This document shows positions 14,979 through 22,371 of a stretch of 28,812 nucleotides of DNA, in pieces. A program made the translations under genes and the position numbers. How positions within the stretch are numbered: position 1 is the first letter of the stretch; each line of letters starts with the position of its first letter. Below the pieces are notes generated by a model. It saw nothing but the letters and a program-made list of their open reading frames with translations, was not told the DNA's origin and ran no database searches. This DNA comes from a virus: IMG/VR virus record IMGVR_UViG_3300022868_000444, positions 1-28,812 of that record; one strand, given 5' to 3'.

Positions 14979-15967
14979 AGGTACTTTGCGACTTCCATCA
15001 CGGCGGGCTCTATCACTCTATGCAGATGCTCTTTGAGGAGCGGCTTGGCCATGAGATATACAGACCGATCGGTTACGAGTGGCTACCGTGGTGGCGAGTG
15101 TCGGAGCTGCCGCCAACGCAGAAAGCCTTTTTGGAGCTCGGTGGCGAGCACTGGCTAGCAGATGACGGCTATTGGCGCTGGGTAGACCACGGCGCAGATC
15201 TAGAGCACAAGTGCCTCACGTTCGAGCAATTCTGCAACGAAGACGTGGGCCTAATCGTGAGCACGCATCCAGGGCACGAACGGTCATGGTACGAGATGTG
15301 GCAACAGCACAAGCCCACGGCCAAGCTGATTCGTGTGGCAGGCAACACGGGCGAGACGATTAACACGACCTGGACGCGCAACCTGATGGACTCGACCGCC
15401 TACTTTAAGGGCCGGGTGGCTAGCTACGTCAAGTTCCACCAGGAGTTCCCGCTGTCTATATTCAACGATGCCGCGCCGCCAGAGCGGCCAATCATTCGCC
15501 AGTATTTGAACTTCTTTAAGAACCACCCGATGTACGAGCACTGGAAGACGTACAAGCCACTGCTACCAGAGTTCGAGTGGCACATGCACGGGCATCAGGG
15601 CGACCACGGGTTCCTGTTCCCTGAGAGCAAGATCGCCGCATCAATGACCGACAGTACGTTTATCTGGCACATCAAGCGCGAGGGCTACGGGCACATCATC
15701 CACAACGCTTTTGCGGCGGGTAGACCCGTAGTGACGCACATCAAGGACTATGCTGACTACACCGGTGGTCCGATGCTGGAGGACGGCGTTACTTGCGTCG
15801 ACATCGGTAGCGGCTCAGTGGCCGACAACGTAGCGAAGATCAGACACTACGCCAAGCGCGAGAACTTATTGCAGCTATGCCAGAACGTGAGAGAGCGGTT
15901 CCCGTGTGTGGTGGACTTTGACCGTGAAGAGCAAGAGATCCGGGCGTTTATGGAGCGGCTAGTATGA
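14975..15967 (+). CDS. Glycosyltransferase-like protein (GT-B type)
   Basis: A 330-residue protein starting at the ATGA overlap with the SDR stop. The N-terminus, MKVLCDFHHGGLYHSMQMLF, looks like a first Rossmann strand and helix. Near the end, GYGHIIHNAFAAGRPVVTHI (about residues 239-258) and TCVDIGSG fit the donor-binding half of GT-B glycosyltransferases. The acceptor is unknown. Alternative: a glycosyltransferase-like protein without activity, because the E-x7-E motif is not evident. It continues the fully coupled island operon. Confidence 0.7.
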   Translation: MKVLCDFHHGGLYHSMQMLFEERLGHEIYRPIGYEWLPWWRVSELPPTQKAFLELGGEHWLADDGYWRWVDHGADLEHKCLTFEQFCNEDVGLIVSTHPGHERSWYEMWQQHKPTAKLIRVAGNTGETINTTWTRNLMDSTAYFKGRVASYVKFHQEFPLSIFNDAAPPERPIIRQYLNFFKNHPMYEHWKTYKPLLPEFEWHMHGHQGDHGFLFPESKIAASMTDSTFIWHIKREGYGHIIHNAFAAGRPVVTHIKDYADYTGGPMLEDGVTCVDIGSGSVADNVAKIRHYAKRENLLQLCQNVRERFPCVVDFDREEQEIRAFMERLV

Positions 15968-17148
15968 TGGCGGACATCCGATGTGGTGATTGCTTGGAAG
16001 TGTTGCGCACCATGGCGAGCGCGAGCGTCCAGTGCTGCATTACGAGCCCGCCGTACTGGGGGCTGCGCGACTACGGCGTTGACGGCCAGCTCGGACTAGA
16101 GGCCACGCCAGAGGAGTACGTCGCCAACCTGGTGGCCGTGTTCCGCGAGGTGAGGCGGGTGCTGCGCGACGACGGCACGGTGTTCTTGAACCTGGGGGAT
16201 AGTTACGCAAGCAGCGGCATATACCACGATGGCGCCTTTGCCGAAATGGGCAAGAACCTAGCAGCTCGCGGAATGCGTTGGAGCGCCACAGGACACGGAG
16301 GGAAGGGGCGTTCTCCTACACCCCCCGGTCTCAAGCCAAAAGACCTCGTGGGCATCCCGTGGCGCGTGGCGTTTGCGCTGCAAGATGACGGCTGGTGGCT
16401 GCGCTCTGACATCATTTGGCACAAGCCCAACCCGATGCCGGAGAGCGTGACTGACCGCTGCACCAAGTCGCACGAGTACATCTTCATGCTCACGAAGAGC
16501 AAGCGGTACTACTACGATCACGAGGCGGTAAAGGAGCGGAGCACGCAACACCCGACAGACTGGGCCAATGGCAAGCCTAAACGCGAAAGCAAAAAGCGCG
16601 GCGACTTTGGCGGTAAAAACGAAGAGCCAGGAAAAGAGGCGTTCCGCACCATAGCGCCCACTCGCAATCGTCGCGACGTGTGGAAGATCAGCACGAAGCC
16701 GTACAAGGGCGCACATTTCGCAACTTTTCCACCAGAGATACCGCGCATTTGCATCAAGGCGGGCACGAGCCAACGGGGCGCATGTCCAGAGTGCGGCGCT
16801 CCGTGGGAGAGAGTGGTGGAGAAGGGGCTAACCGCGCACGACGGGGAAACTGCAAGCGCTTATAAGCAAGGGAGCACGGCCAACCGACTGGCGATGCTCA
16901 GGCAAGCGGCACGAGAGAGAGGCGAGGAGTACACGAGCGCAAAACGAACTACCGGCTGGCGTCCGACGTGTGAGTGCGAAGCTGGCGAGCCCGTGCCGTG
17001 CGTGACGCTAGATCCGTTTTTCGGCGCTGGCACCGTGGGCATGGTTGCCATCGAGCTGGGCCGCGACTTTGTGGGCGTCGATCTCAACCCGGAGTACATC
17101 AAACTTGCGCAAGAACGCATGGCTACAGCGCAACCGGCGCTAGTATGA
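15964..17148 (+). CDS. Site-specific DNA methyltransferase (SPPY type)
   Basis: A 394-residue amino-methyltransferase in the beta-class order. The catalytic TSPPYWGLRDYG (SPPY at 28-31) precedes the AdoMet motif DPFFGAGTVG (about 350-359) and VGVDLNPEYIKLA. The target-recognition region lies between them. It includes a zinc-knuckle-like insertion, CPECGAPWERVVEKG, followed by CECEAGEPVPC, well known in this family. SPPY is commonly found in N4-cytosine enzymes, but N6-adenine activity cannot be excluded. No cognate restriction gene is seen, so it probably protects or marks phage DNA. It starts at ATGATG overlapping the upstream stop. A related gene at 19586 has been destroyed. Confidence 0.9.
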   Translation: MMADIRCGDCLEVLRTMASASVQCCITSPPYWGLRDYGVDGQLGLEATPEEYVANLVAVFREVRRVLRDDGTVFLNLGDSYASSGIYHDGAFAEMGKNLAARGMRWSATGHGGKGRSPTPPGLKPKDLVGIPWRVAFALQDDGWWLRSDIIWHKPNPMPESVTDRCTKSHEYIFMLTKSKRYYYDHEAVKERSTQHPTDWANGKPKRESKKRGDFGGKNEEPGKEAFRTIAPTRNRRDVWKISTKPYKGAHFATFPPEIPRICIKAGTSQRGACPECGAPWERVVEKGLTAHDGETASAYKQGSTANRLAMLRQAARERGEEYTSAKRTTGWRPTCECEAGEPVPCVTLDPFFGAGTVGMVAIELGRDFVGVDLNPEYIKLAQERMATAQPALV

Positions 17149-17798
17149 TCGCTCGTCACATCGCCGCGTTGAGCCAAGGCATGGCGACTATACGGCCCGA
17201 AGGTGGCGACATAGTAGGCTTTACCACCTTTGACGACGGCGGGGTTGAGTGCGAGGTTGGCGAGTTGCTCTATGGCCTCGTGCGCGCGTTCAAGCCGCGG
17301 CGCATCCTAGAGACGGGCACACGCTTGGGCCATGCAGCGGCCTACATGGCGCTGGCACTGCGTGACAATGGCGGCGGCAAGCTGACAACGATCGAGATTA
17401 ACGGCTCGTACACGCAAGACGCCCGCGTGCTACTCGGCAATCTGGGCGCAAGCGACTATGCAGAGTGCATCACGGGTGACGCTTGCCAGTACACGCCGGC
17501 AGAACCGCTTGATATGATTCTACTAGACACTGAGCTACAGTTCCGATTTGACGACGCGGTGCGCTTGTGGCCATGGTTGCGACCGGGCGGGCTGTTGGTC
17601 ATTCACGACCTATGCCCCGGCATGGCGCAAGTGGGACGAGGTAGCGGCGGGGCCTATGGCCCCATGCCGGACGAGATGCGGCGCTGGATTGCGGAGCACG
17701 AGCTACAATCGATTCACTTCAACACGCCGCGCGGCCTATACGTTGGGCAAAGAGCGGCGCCGGGATTCTATTCTACTCAGATATTGGGGGCAATATGA
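17145..17798 (+). CDS. Class I SAM-dependent methyltransferase
   Basis: A 217-residue protein from ATG 17145, which overlaps the DNA methyltransferase stop. The AdoMet-binding motif I is RRILETGTRLGHAAAYMALA (about 52-71). The acidic strand-2 end is LTTIEINGSY, and later strands are LDMILLDTEL and GGLLVIHDLCPG. The layout matches the small-molecule/O-methyltransferase group often found in glycan and antibiotic clusters. Its substrate is probably a sugar or other small moiety of the island product; this is inferred. Confidence 0.82.
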   Translation: MIARHIAALSQGMATIRPEGGDIVGFTTFDDGGVECEVGELLYGLVRAFKPRRILETGTRLGHAAAYMALALRDNGGGKLTTIEINGSYTQDARVLLGNLGASDYAECITGDACQYTPAEPLDMILLDTELQFRFDDAVRLWPWLRPGGLLVIHDLCPGMAQVGRGSGGAYGPMPDEMRRWIAEHELQSIHFNTPRGLYVGQRAAPGFYSTQILGAI

Positions 17799-18493
17799 CG
17801 GACGAGATACGCACGACACGCGAACGCTTCGAGGTTGACGGCATGGCGGCATGGTTCACGTTTCGCGAAGACACGAACGACCGACACGCAGTTTTGTCGT
17901 GCTTTTCGTCGGACGAGTACAGCATAAAATCGCTGGGAGTCGGTGATGTGGCTATCGACATTGGCGCTCACATTGGCGGGGTTACGGTACGCATGGCAAT
18001 GCAAGGCGCGCGCGTGTACGCTTTTGAGCCGGTGCCGGAGAATTATGAGCTACTTTGTGAGAATGTAAAGCAGAACGGGCTTGACGAGCTAGTGACCTGC
18101 TACCGCGAAGCCGTGACGGACGAGAACGGGCCTACGGCGGTCTATCTCGGAGCGGATAGCGACCCGTGGCACCGCTTCATTGCTGGCAAGTACACCAGGC
18201 ACGACCATCCGCGACCTGCGCCGGGCGTGACGCTAGATACGATCTTTGAGCGTGACGACATCCAGTGGTGCGACGTGATCAAGATGGACGCGGAAGGCGT
18301 CGAGTACGAGATAATGCGCGTGGTATCAGTAGATACGCTAGAGCGCGTTGGCCGCATCGTGGGCGAGCTTCACGGCGTACCAGGGGCGCCCGTTGACCAG
18401 CGTGCCGGGCTGTTGAGCTACACGCACGGGGTATTCGTAGACGCAACACTGACAGGCAACACCGCAGCGTTCAATTTCGAGGCCGCGCGATGA
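17795..18493 (+). CDS. FkbM-family methyltransferase
   Basis: A 232-residue protein with the FkbM core VAIDIGAHIGGVTVRMA (residues 52-68) followed by VYAFEPVPENYELLCENVK (74-92), nearly the consensus. A later DVIKMDAEGVEYEIM (about residue 160) matches the conserved KxDxEGxE motif. FkbM enzymes O-methylate sugars, polyketides and other small molecules. It overlaps both neighbours by four bases. Together with the previous gene it gives the island two consecutive methylation steps. Confidence 0.9.
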   Translation: MTDEIRTTRERFEVDGMAAWFTFREDTNDRHAVLSCFSSDEYSIKSLGVGDVAIDIGAHIGGVTVRMAMQGARVYAFEPVPENYELLCENVKQNGLDELVTCYREAVTDENGPTAVYLGADSDPWHRFIAGKYTRHDHPRPAPGVTLDTIFERDDIQWCDVIKMDAEGVEYEIMRVVSVDTLERVGRIVGELHGVPGAPVDQRAGLLSYTHGVFVDATLTGNTAAFNFEAAR

Positions 18494-18555
18494 CCATGAA
18501 GGGGTGGCACGCATGGAATAGCCACAATGACCAGAAGGGGGGTGTATTGGCATGA
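18490..18555 (+). CDS. 21-codon ORF linking two island genes
   Basis: ATG 18490 overlaps the FkbM stop and the ORF ends at TGA 18553-18555, overlapping ATG 18552 of the next gene start in the same ATGA fashion used throughout the island. The peptide (MTMKGWHAWNSHNDQKGGVL plus one) has no recognisable feature. It may only keep ribosomes moving across a 58-base gap, or be chance. Confidence 0.25.
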   Translation: MTMKGWHAWNSHNDQKGGVLA

Positions 18556-18615
18556 AACTATTCTACGTTTCGTGCCATTGAAGGCGCTCAATTCTCGAAT
18601 ACGACGAGTTGAAGC
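18552..18615 (+). promoter_or_regulatory. Glycosyltransferase 5' end with in-frame UGA and hairpin
   Basis: ATG 18552 has a strong SD (AAGGGGGG, nine bases upstream) and reads MKLFYVSCH, then TGA (18579-18581), then RRSILEYDELKLFNGLGINV in the same frame. The peptide before the stop looks like a normal Rossmann N-terminus for the following glycosyltransferase. Four bases after the UGA, 18586-18615 folds into a 10-bp hairpin with two small bulges (GC/TCAA/CTCG arms, loop AATACGA). This is either a decayed start, an assembly error or a recoding site. Confidence 0.5.
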
Positions 18616-19577
18616 TTTTCAATGGACTAGGCATTAACGTCTTTTCGCACGGCGCCTACGTGGATCCTCGCGACAACAGCGGAGACACCAAGCGCCCGCC
18701 GCTAGACATCCCGTTCTATCCTGATCTGTTCCCTCTAGCCAAGGCGACGCCCAAAGAGGCGTTAGACCCCAAGCTGTTCGAGTGGGCTGACGTAGTGGTC
18801 TACATGGGCTCGGTGGAATGGATTGAAGACAACTGGGCGGCTATGAAGGCGGCTAAGAACCGCGTTATCTGGCGCTCTATCGGGCAATCGACGCCGCGAA
18901 TCGAACAACGCTTGACTGCACTGGCTGCGCAGGGGCTAGAGCTTGTGCGCTACTCGCCAGAAGAGCGCAAACTGCCCAACTTTGCCGGAGAGACGGCCCT
19001 GTGCCGCTTCTACAAAGACCCGGACGAGTTTGGCGACTGGCGAGGCACAACGGCACGCGTTATCAGCATCGGGCAGATGGTCAAACATCGCAACGCCTAC
19101 TGCGGGCTGGGCTGGTATGAGGAGTCCACCAACGGCCTAAACCGTATGATGATTGGGCCGCACAACGACGATATTGACACCATGCCCACGGCGCTACTGA
19201 GCTATGACGAGCTAAAGGACGCGTTACGCGAGAACAGAGCCTTTTTCTACACAGGCACCTTCCCGGCGCCTTATACGTTGGGCTTTATCGAGGCGTTTGT
19301 CACAGGCATTCCCGTGGTCGCCATCGGGCCAGGACTGCGCAACCATTACGTGGGCGGCGGCGGCGTGACTGGACTCTATGAGATACCGAGCCTTATTCAG
19401 AACGGCGTCAACGGCTACTGGTCGGAGGACACCGCCACGCTCAAAGGCTACGTTCGCGACTTGCTCAACGATCCGGCGCTAGCGCAACGCATCGGGCAAG
19501 CAGGGCGCACCACGGCCATCAAAGAGTTCGGCAAAGAGGCAGTGGCAGAGGCGTGGCGGGGGGTGTTGCTAAAGTGA
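18609..19577 (+). CDS. Glycosyltransferase, 5' end interrupted by UGA
   Basis: A GT-B type glycosyltransferase, 322 residues from TTG 18609. The natural N-terminus appears to start at ATG 18552 but is cut by a TGA ten codons in. Features are LFNGLGINVFSHGAYVDPRD, the middle MGSVEWIEDNW and VIWRSIGQSTPRIEQRL, and the donor-half AYCGLGWYEESTN, APYTLGFIEAFVTGIPVVAI and LIQNGVNGYW. TTG 18609 has only ACGAG directly adjacent, a poor SD position, so expression without readthrough would be weak. Losing the first strand of the Rossmann fold could inactivate it. It may be functional by readthrough or be a recent pseudogene. Confidence 0.75.
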   Translation: MKLFNGLGINVFSHGAYVDPRDNSGDTKRPPLDIPFYPDLFPLAKATPKEALDPKLFEWADVVVYMGSVEWIEDNWAAMKAAKNRVIWRSIGQSTPRIEQRLTALAAQGLELVRYSPEERKLPNFAGETALCRFYKDPDEFGDWRGTTARVISIGQMVKHRNAYCGLGWYEESTNGLNRMMIGPHNDDIDTMPTALLSYDELKDALRENRAFFYTGTFPAPYTLGFIEAFVTGIPVVAIGPGLRNHYVGGGGVTGLYEIPSLIQNGVNGYWSEDTATLKGYVRDLLNDPALAQRIGQAGRTTAIKEFGKEAVAEAWRGVLLK

Positions 19578-20381
19578 CGGGGGGCGTGACGAGCAAGGTG
19601 CTTTGCGGCGATTGCTTGGAAGTGCTGCCGACAATGGACGAGTGCCGATTATCGTCCATTCGCGTTTCATGTGGCAGGGATGGCAGAGCGTGACCAAATT
19701 TGAGAGGCGATTAGCTTCCTTGTATGAATCAAAGTCACCGAATCTAACAATATGATGCACGTCGAGTTTTGCCCCGTTTTCCTGTTGGGTCTTGCCGCAT
19801 TCTTGACATGTGTAATTGTCGCGCTTTCTCGCTTTACGTCTTTGGGGTCGCCAATCAGGGCCATAGTACGGGGCATGCCCGCCGCGCCACGCTGGATTAT
19901 TTTCGCCTACTCGATAGGCATTACAGCAATTAAGAGAGCAGAATGCCAGCTCGCTTTTGCGGGGACGGCCATAGCTTGGATCATCGAATTGTTTGCCGCA
20001 GCGAGTACAAGTCATCCAATGGTAAACGCGCTTACCTTTTGGTTTGCTCGAAGCCGCTATCATTGCCTGTTTGCTTTCGGGAGAATAAACATATGGCTTC
20101 ACAATCTCGCGTTTAATAATGCCAAGCGAGCGTCCACGATAGAGACATTGGCGGGAACAGACGTTGGCCCATTTGGCATGTTCAATATTGCTTGGATGGC
20201 GGGTAAAATGCTTCTCGCATACAGGGCAGACGAGTTCTACCAGAGTAATCCTCTTGTGTGCTCTTAGCTTATATGAGCAGGCGCGTGAGCAAGTTGTTTC
20301 TCTGCCATAGCCCAACCGCGTCATATCAGCAAGATACATTTGACCGCATACGGGGCATTTACGTTCAATCTTTTTTCCCAT
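19569..20381 (-). CDS. HNH homing-type endonuclease with zinc fingers
   Basis: A 270-residue free-standing HNH nuclease. Three four-Cys zinc-binding units are visible: C9/C12/C31/C35, C52/C55/C75/C79 and C125/C128/C148/C152. A NUMOD-like GENNPAWRGGH follows (about 159-169), then the HNH core CQECG (192-196), DVHHIV (His209-His210), NRLSNLVTLC (Asn228) and CHPCHMKREW. All core residues are present, so it should be active. The last 25 or so residues (GTRPLSAALPSNRRKAP...) are antisense to the methyltransferase scrap and the upstream glycosyltransferase end, and are probably not native. It is the only minus-strand gene in the island and is visibly more AT-rich. Confidence 0.9.
   Translation of the reverse strand: MGKKIERKCPVCGQMYLADMTRLGYGRETTCSRACSYKLRAHKRITLVELVCPVCEKHFTRHPSNIEHAKWANVCSRQCLYRGRSLGIIKREIVKPYVYSPESKQAMIAASSKPKGKRVYHWMTCTRCGKQFDDPSYGRPRKSELAFCSLNCCNAYRVGENNPAWRGGHAPYYGPDWRPQRRKARKRDNYTCQECGKTQQENGAKLDVHHIVRFGDFDSYKEANRLSNLVTLCHPCHMKREWTIIGTRPLSAALPSNRRKAPCSSRPPSL
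19586..19650 (+). pseudogene. 5' remnant of a second DNA methyltransferase gene
   Basis: The frame from GTG 19586 reads VTSKVLCGDCLEVLPTMDEC, matching the start of the intact island methyltransferase (ADIRCGDCLEVLRTM). Similarity ends at about 19645-19650, where the coding region of the HNH endonuclease begins from the other strand. No SPPY or DPPY motif follows. The end coordinate is approximate. Confidence 0.7.
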
Positions 20382-20387
20382 ACAGGG

Positions 20388-20416
20388 ATTATAGCATGGA
20401 AGAATTTATAGAGCAA
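20388..20416 (-). promoter_or_regulatory. Promoter of the HNH gene, probably leaderless
   Basis: On the minus strand a perfect TATAAT (20388-20393) lies six bases from the ATG at 20381. TTGCTC is 17 bases further upstream (20411-20416), matching only 3 of 6 -35 positions. Transcription would begin at or next to the A of the start codon, and no SD is present, so a leaderless mRNA is predicted. Confidence 0.5.
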
Positions 20417-20436
20417 GTATGGGATTTATACGCACC

Positions 20437-20547
20437 GCCATAGACCTCGCCGAGCACAACTGCGAGCTATCGCGCGCGCGGGTGGCGCACTGGCAAGCGC
20501 AGCGCGAAGAGGAAGAGCTACAGCCAGAGTTAGAGGGGGTATTGTGA
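20437..20547 (+). pseudogene. 3' remnant of the disrupted DNA methyltransferase gene
   Basis: The frame ending at TGA 20545-20547 reads AIDLAEHNCELSRARVAHWQ then a Glu-rich tail. It resembles the final strand and helix of amino-DNA-methyltransferases (compare VGVDLNPEYIKLAQERM in the intact gene). It is open from ATG 20419 but has no SD. Its stop overlaps the GTG of the next gene (TTGTGA), as expected for a former operon member. The whole catalytic middle is missing. Confidence 0.55.
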
Positions 20548-21362
20548 AGGAGAGACGCAAGCACTATCTGATTAACGTGACGTGGCGCTGTCCCAACGCG
20601 GGCATCTGCCGCTACTGCTGGGTAGACCATACCATCCGACAGCGCCCGGAACTACTCGCAGCGCCAGAGCGCCCGCTAGAGGACTGGGTCGCAGCCATAC
20701 AACGTGACGCGCCCGACGTGGTAGACATTGCCGGCGGCGAGCCGTTTATCGTGAACTGGCTTGCTGACTTGATGCTGGCCTGCCCTGATGTGGCGTTTGG
20801 GCTGAGTACCAACGGGCTCTATCCAAGAGCCATTGAGAAGCTGGCGGACGCGGCGCCAACAAACCTGATTAGCGTCAATATGAGCTATCACCCGGACGGG
20901 CGTGGGCGCTATAAAAACTACGACAAGGTGTGGCGCGAGTCTATCCGCATACTAAGCAGTGGCGAGGGCCGCCCGGCGCCTAACATCGTTGACTATAAAG
21001 ACACCGTCGAGCTGTCTGCTGACGCTATGGCGTGGATGAACGAGAACGGCATCAATTACGTCGTTAGCCCGTATGAGGACATGGACGGGCTTGAACCGTT
21101 GCAAGAGCAAGGGCTATGCTGTCAGGGCGGCATTGACCATCTCACGATTGCGCCCGACGGTAGCGCGTGGCCGTGCTTGACCACACTGCGCAGCCCTTAT
21201 TGGCGGGAGACCTGCCTCGGCAACTGGCTCGACGGCGAGCTAGACCTGAGTCGTAAGCCGCAACCGTGTCACTTGTACTGTCTCGACCATTACGTGTTGG
21301 AAGACCAGCACAGCGCCGGCGACATGTGGGGGACGCGCGCGCGACCGTGCGAGGGGGAATAG
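20544..21362 (+). CDS. Radical SAM enzyme with SPASM-like C-terminus
   Basis: A 272-residue enzyme starting at GTG 20544, preceded by GAGGGGG. The cluster motif is spaced unusually as C16-x5-C22-xx-C25 (WRCPNAGICRYCW) instead of Cx3CxxC. The SAM-binding GGEP is at 64-67 (VDIAGGEPF). The C-terminal third has a SPASM/twitch-like Cys set: C-x12-G-x4-C (CQGGIDHLTIAPDGSAWPC), then CLGNW, PCHLYC and a last RPC. Such auxiliary-cluster enzymes modify peptides or sugars and alcohols. The substrate is unknown, but its place among glycosyltransferases favours a glycan or a protein acceptor. Confidence 0.82.
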   Translation: MKERRKHYLINVTWRCPNAGICRYCWVDHTIRQRPELLAAPERPLEDWVAAIQRDAPDVVDIAGGEPFIVNWLADLMLACPDVAFGLSTNGLYPRAIEKLADAAPTNLISVNMSYHPDGRGRYKNYDKVWRESIRILSSGEGRPAPNIVDYKDTVELSADAMAWMNENGINYVVSPYEDMDGLEPLQEQGLCCQGGIDHLTIAPDGSAWPCLTTLRSPYWRETCLGNWLDGELDLSRKPQPCHLYCLDHYVLEDQHSAGDMWGTRARPCEGE

Positions 21363-21363
21363 C

Positions 21364-22371
21364 GTGAGAGTGTTACTCGTACATTATAACCCGGCTGCGC
21401 CAGGGAAGGCGGGCGGGGCCGAGAGTGCTATCAGAGACCAGCGGAAGGCGCTGGAACTGCTAGGGCACGATGTGATAGTTTGCTACGAAGAGCCGCAAGC
21501 GGCCTACGCAGAGCACAAGCCCGACATCGTACACTTTCACACCGTCCACATCGGGCTGGGGCTGGGCGTGTTGCGATGGGCACAGCAAGAGAAGGTGCCA
21601 CACTGCCTGTCCCTACACGACTACTGGCCATTTTGCGGGACGCGCATGCTACTCAAGCGGGGCAACAACCAAGGCAGCCTGCTCGCGGAATCATGCAACG
21701 CTGTCGAGGGCATCTGTGATAACAAGTGCCAAGGGCGCCACACGTCCAACTCGATTCGCGCACTGGTCAATCGCTCGCGCCTAGTGGCGTTCAATCCCTA
21801 CAGCGCGGCCATATTCAAGCGGCACGGCGTGCGCATTGACGCTGTCATCCCGCACTCCATAGATACCGACTTTTTCAGCCCGGCGGAGAGCTTGGGTGAT
21901 GGCATTGTGACCGTGTGCGCCTGGCCCAAGTACGCCACCAAGGGAATGCAGATTCTAGGGCCTGCGCTCAAGCAAGTAGGCGCAGCGGCGACGATTGTCT
22001 CAGGCGTGACGCGCGAGCGCGTGCGCGATGAGCTACGCAAAAAGGCCATCATGGTGTTCCCGTCATGCTATCAGGAGACCTGGGGCCTGTGTCTGACCGA
22101 GGCCATGAGTAGCGGGCTGGCGTGTATTGCGTCCGACGTTTGTGGGCCAAGGGCGCAAATTGAGCACGGCGAGAACGGGCTGCTCGTGCCGCCCAACGAC
22201 GTAGGCGCGCTGGCCGACGCGCTCCGTAGCCTGATAGACAATCGCAGTGAGCAAGAGCGGTTGGGGCGCAACGCAAGGGCTTGGGCAGAGAGAGAGTGCA
22301 ACCTGGAGCGTATGGGGCGTGATTATGTGGAATTTTACAAGGCGGTGATAGCCAATCAATGCGAGTCATAG
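21364..22371 (+). CDS. Family 4-like glycosyltransferase (GT-B fold)
   Basis: A 335-residue enzyme, GTG start one base after the radical SAM stop, with GAGGGGG upstream. The N-terminus, VLLVHYNPAAPGKAGGAESA, has the Gly-rich acceptor loop typical of GT4. VHFHTVH and SLHDYWPFCG follow, the latter common in GT4 proteins. The donor-site segment is CYQETWGLCLTEAMSSG (about 235-251), then GENGLLVPPND and a final helix. A Cys-rich insert at about 112-127 (ESCNAVEGICDNKCQG) is seen in some relatives. It overlaps the phosphoesterase gene by 13 bases. Confidence 0.9.
   Translation: MRVLLVHYNPAAPGKAGGAESAIRDQRKALELLGHDVIVCYEEPQAAYAEHKPDIVHFHTVHIGLGLGVLRWAQQEKVPHCLSLHDYWPFCGTRMLLKRGNNQGSLLAESCNAVEGICDNKCQGRHTSNSIRALVNRSRLVAFNPYSAAIFKRHGVRIDAVIPHSIDTDFFSPAESLGDGIVTVCAWPKYATKGMQILGPALKQVGAAATIVSGVTRERVRDELRKKAIMVFPSCYQETWGLCLTEAMSSGLACIASDVCGPRAQIEHGENGLLVPPNDVGALADALRSLIDNRSEQERLGRNARAWAERECNLERMGRDYVEFYKAVIANQCES

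Noticed and set aside
18579-18581. Genetic code reassignment of UGA
   Set aside because: Many clear genes here end in TGA with the next gene starting in the same bases (4629, 14976, 17146, 18491, 19575), so UGA is a normal stop.
18586-18615. Selenocysteine insertion element
   Set aside because: The hairpin position after UGA is suggestive, but the loop AATACGA lacks the expected G-containing loop motif and glycosyltransferases of this type are not selenoproteins.
19752-20267. + strand open frame with hydrophobic product opposite the HNH gene
   Set aside because: It is the complement of a complete HNH/zinc-finger protein with all catalytic residues; the hydrophobicity is a by-product.
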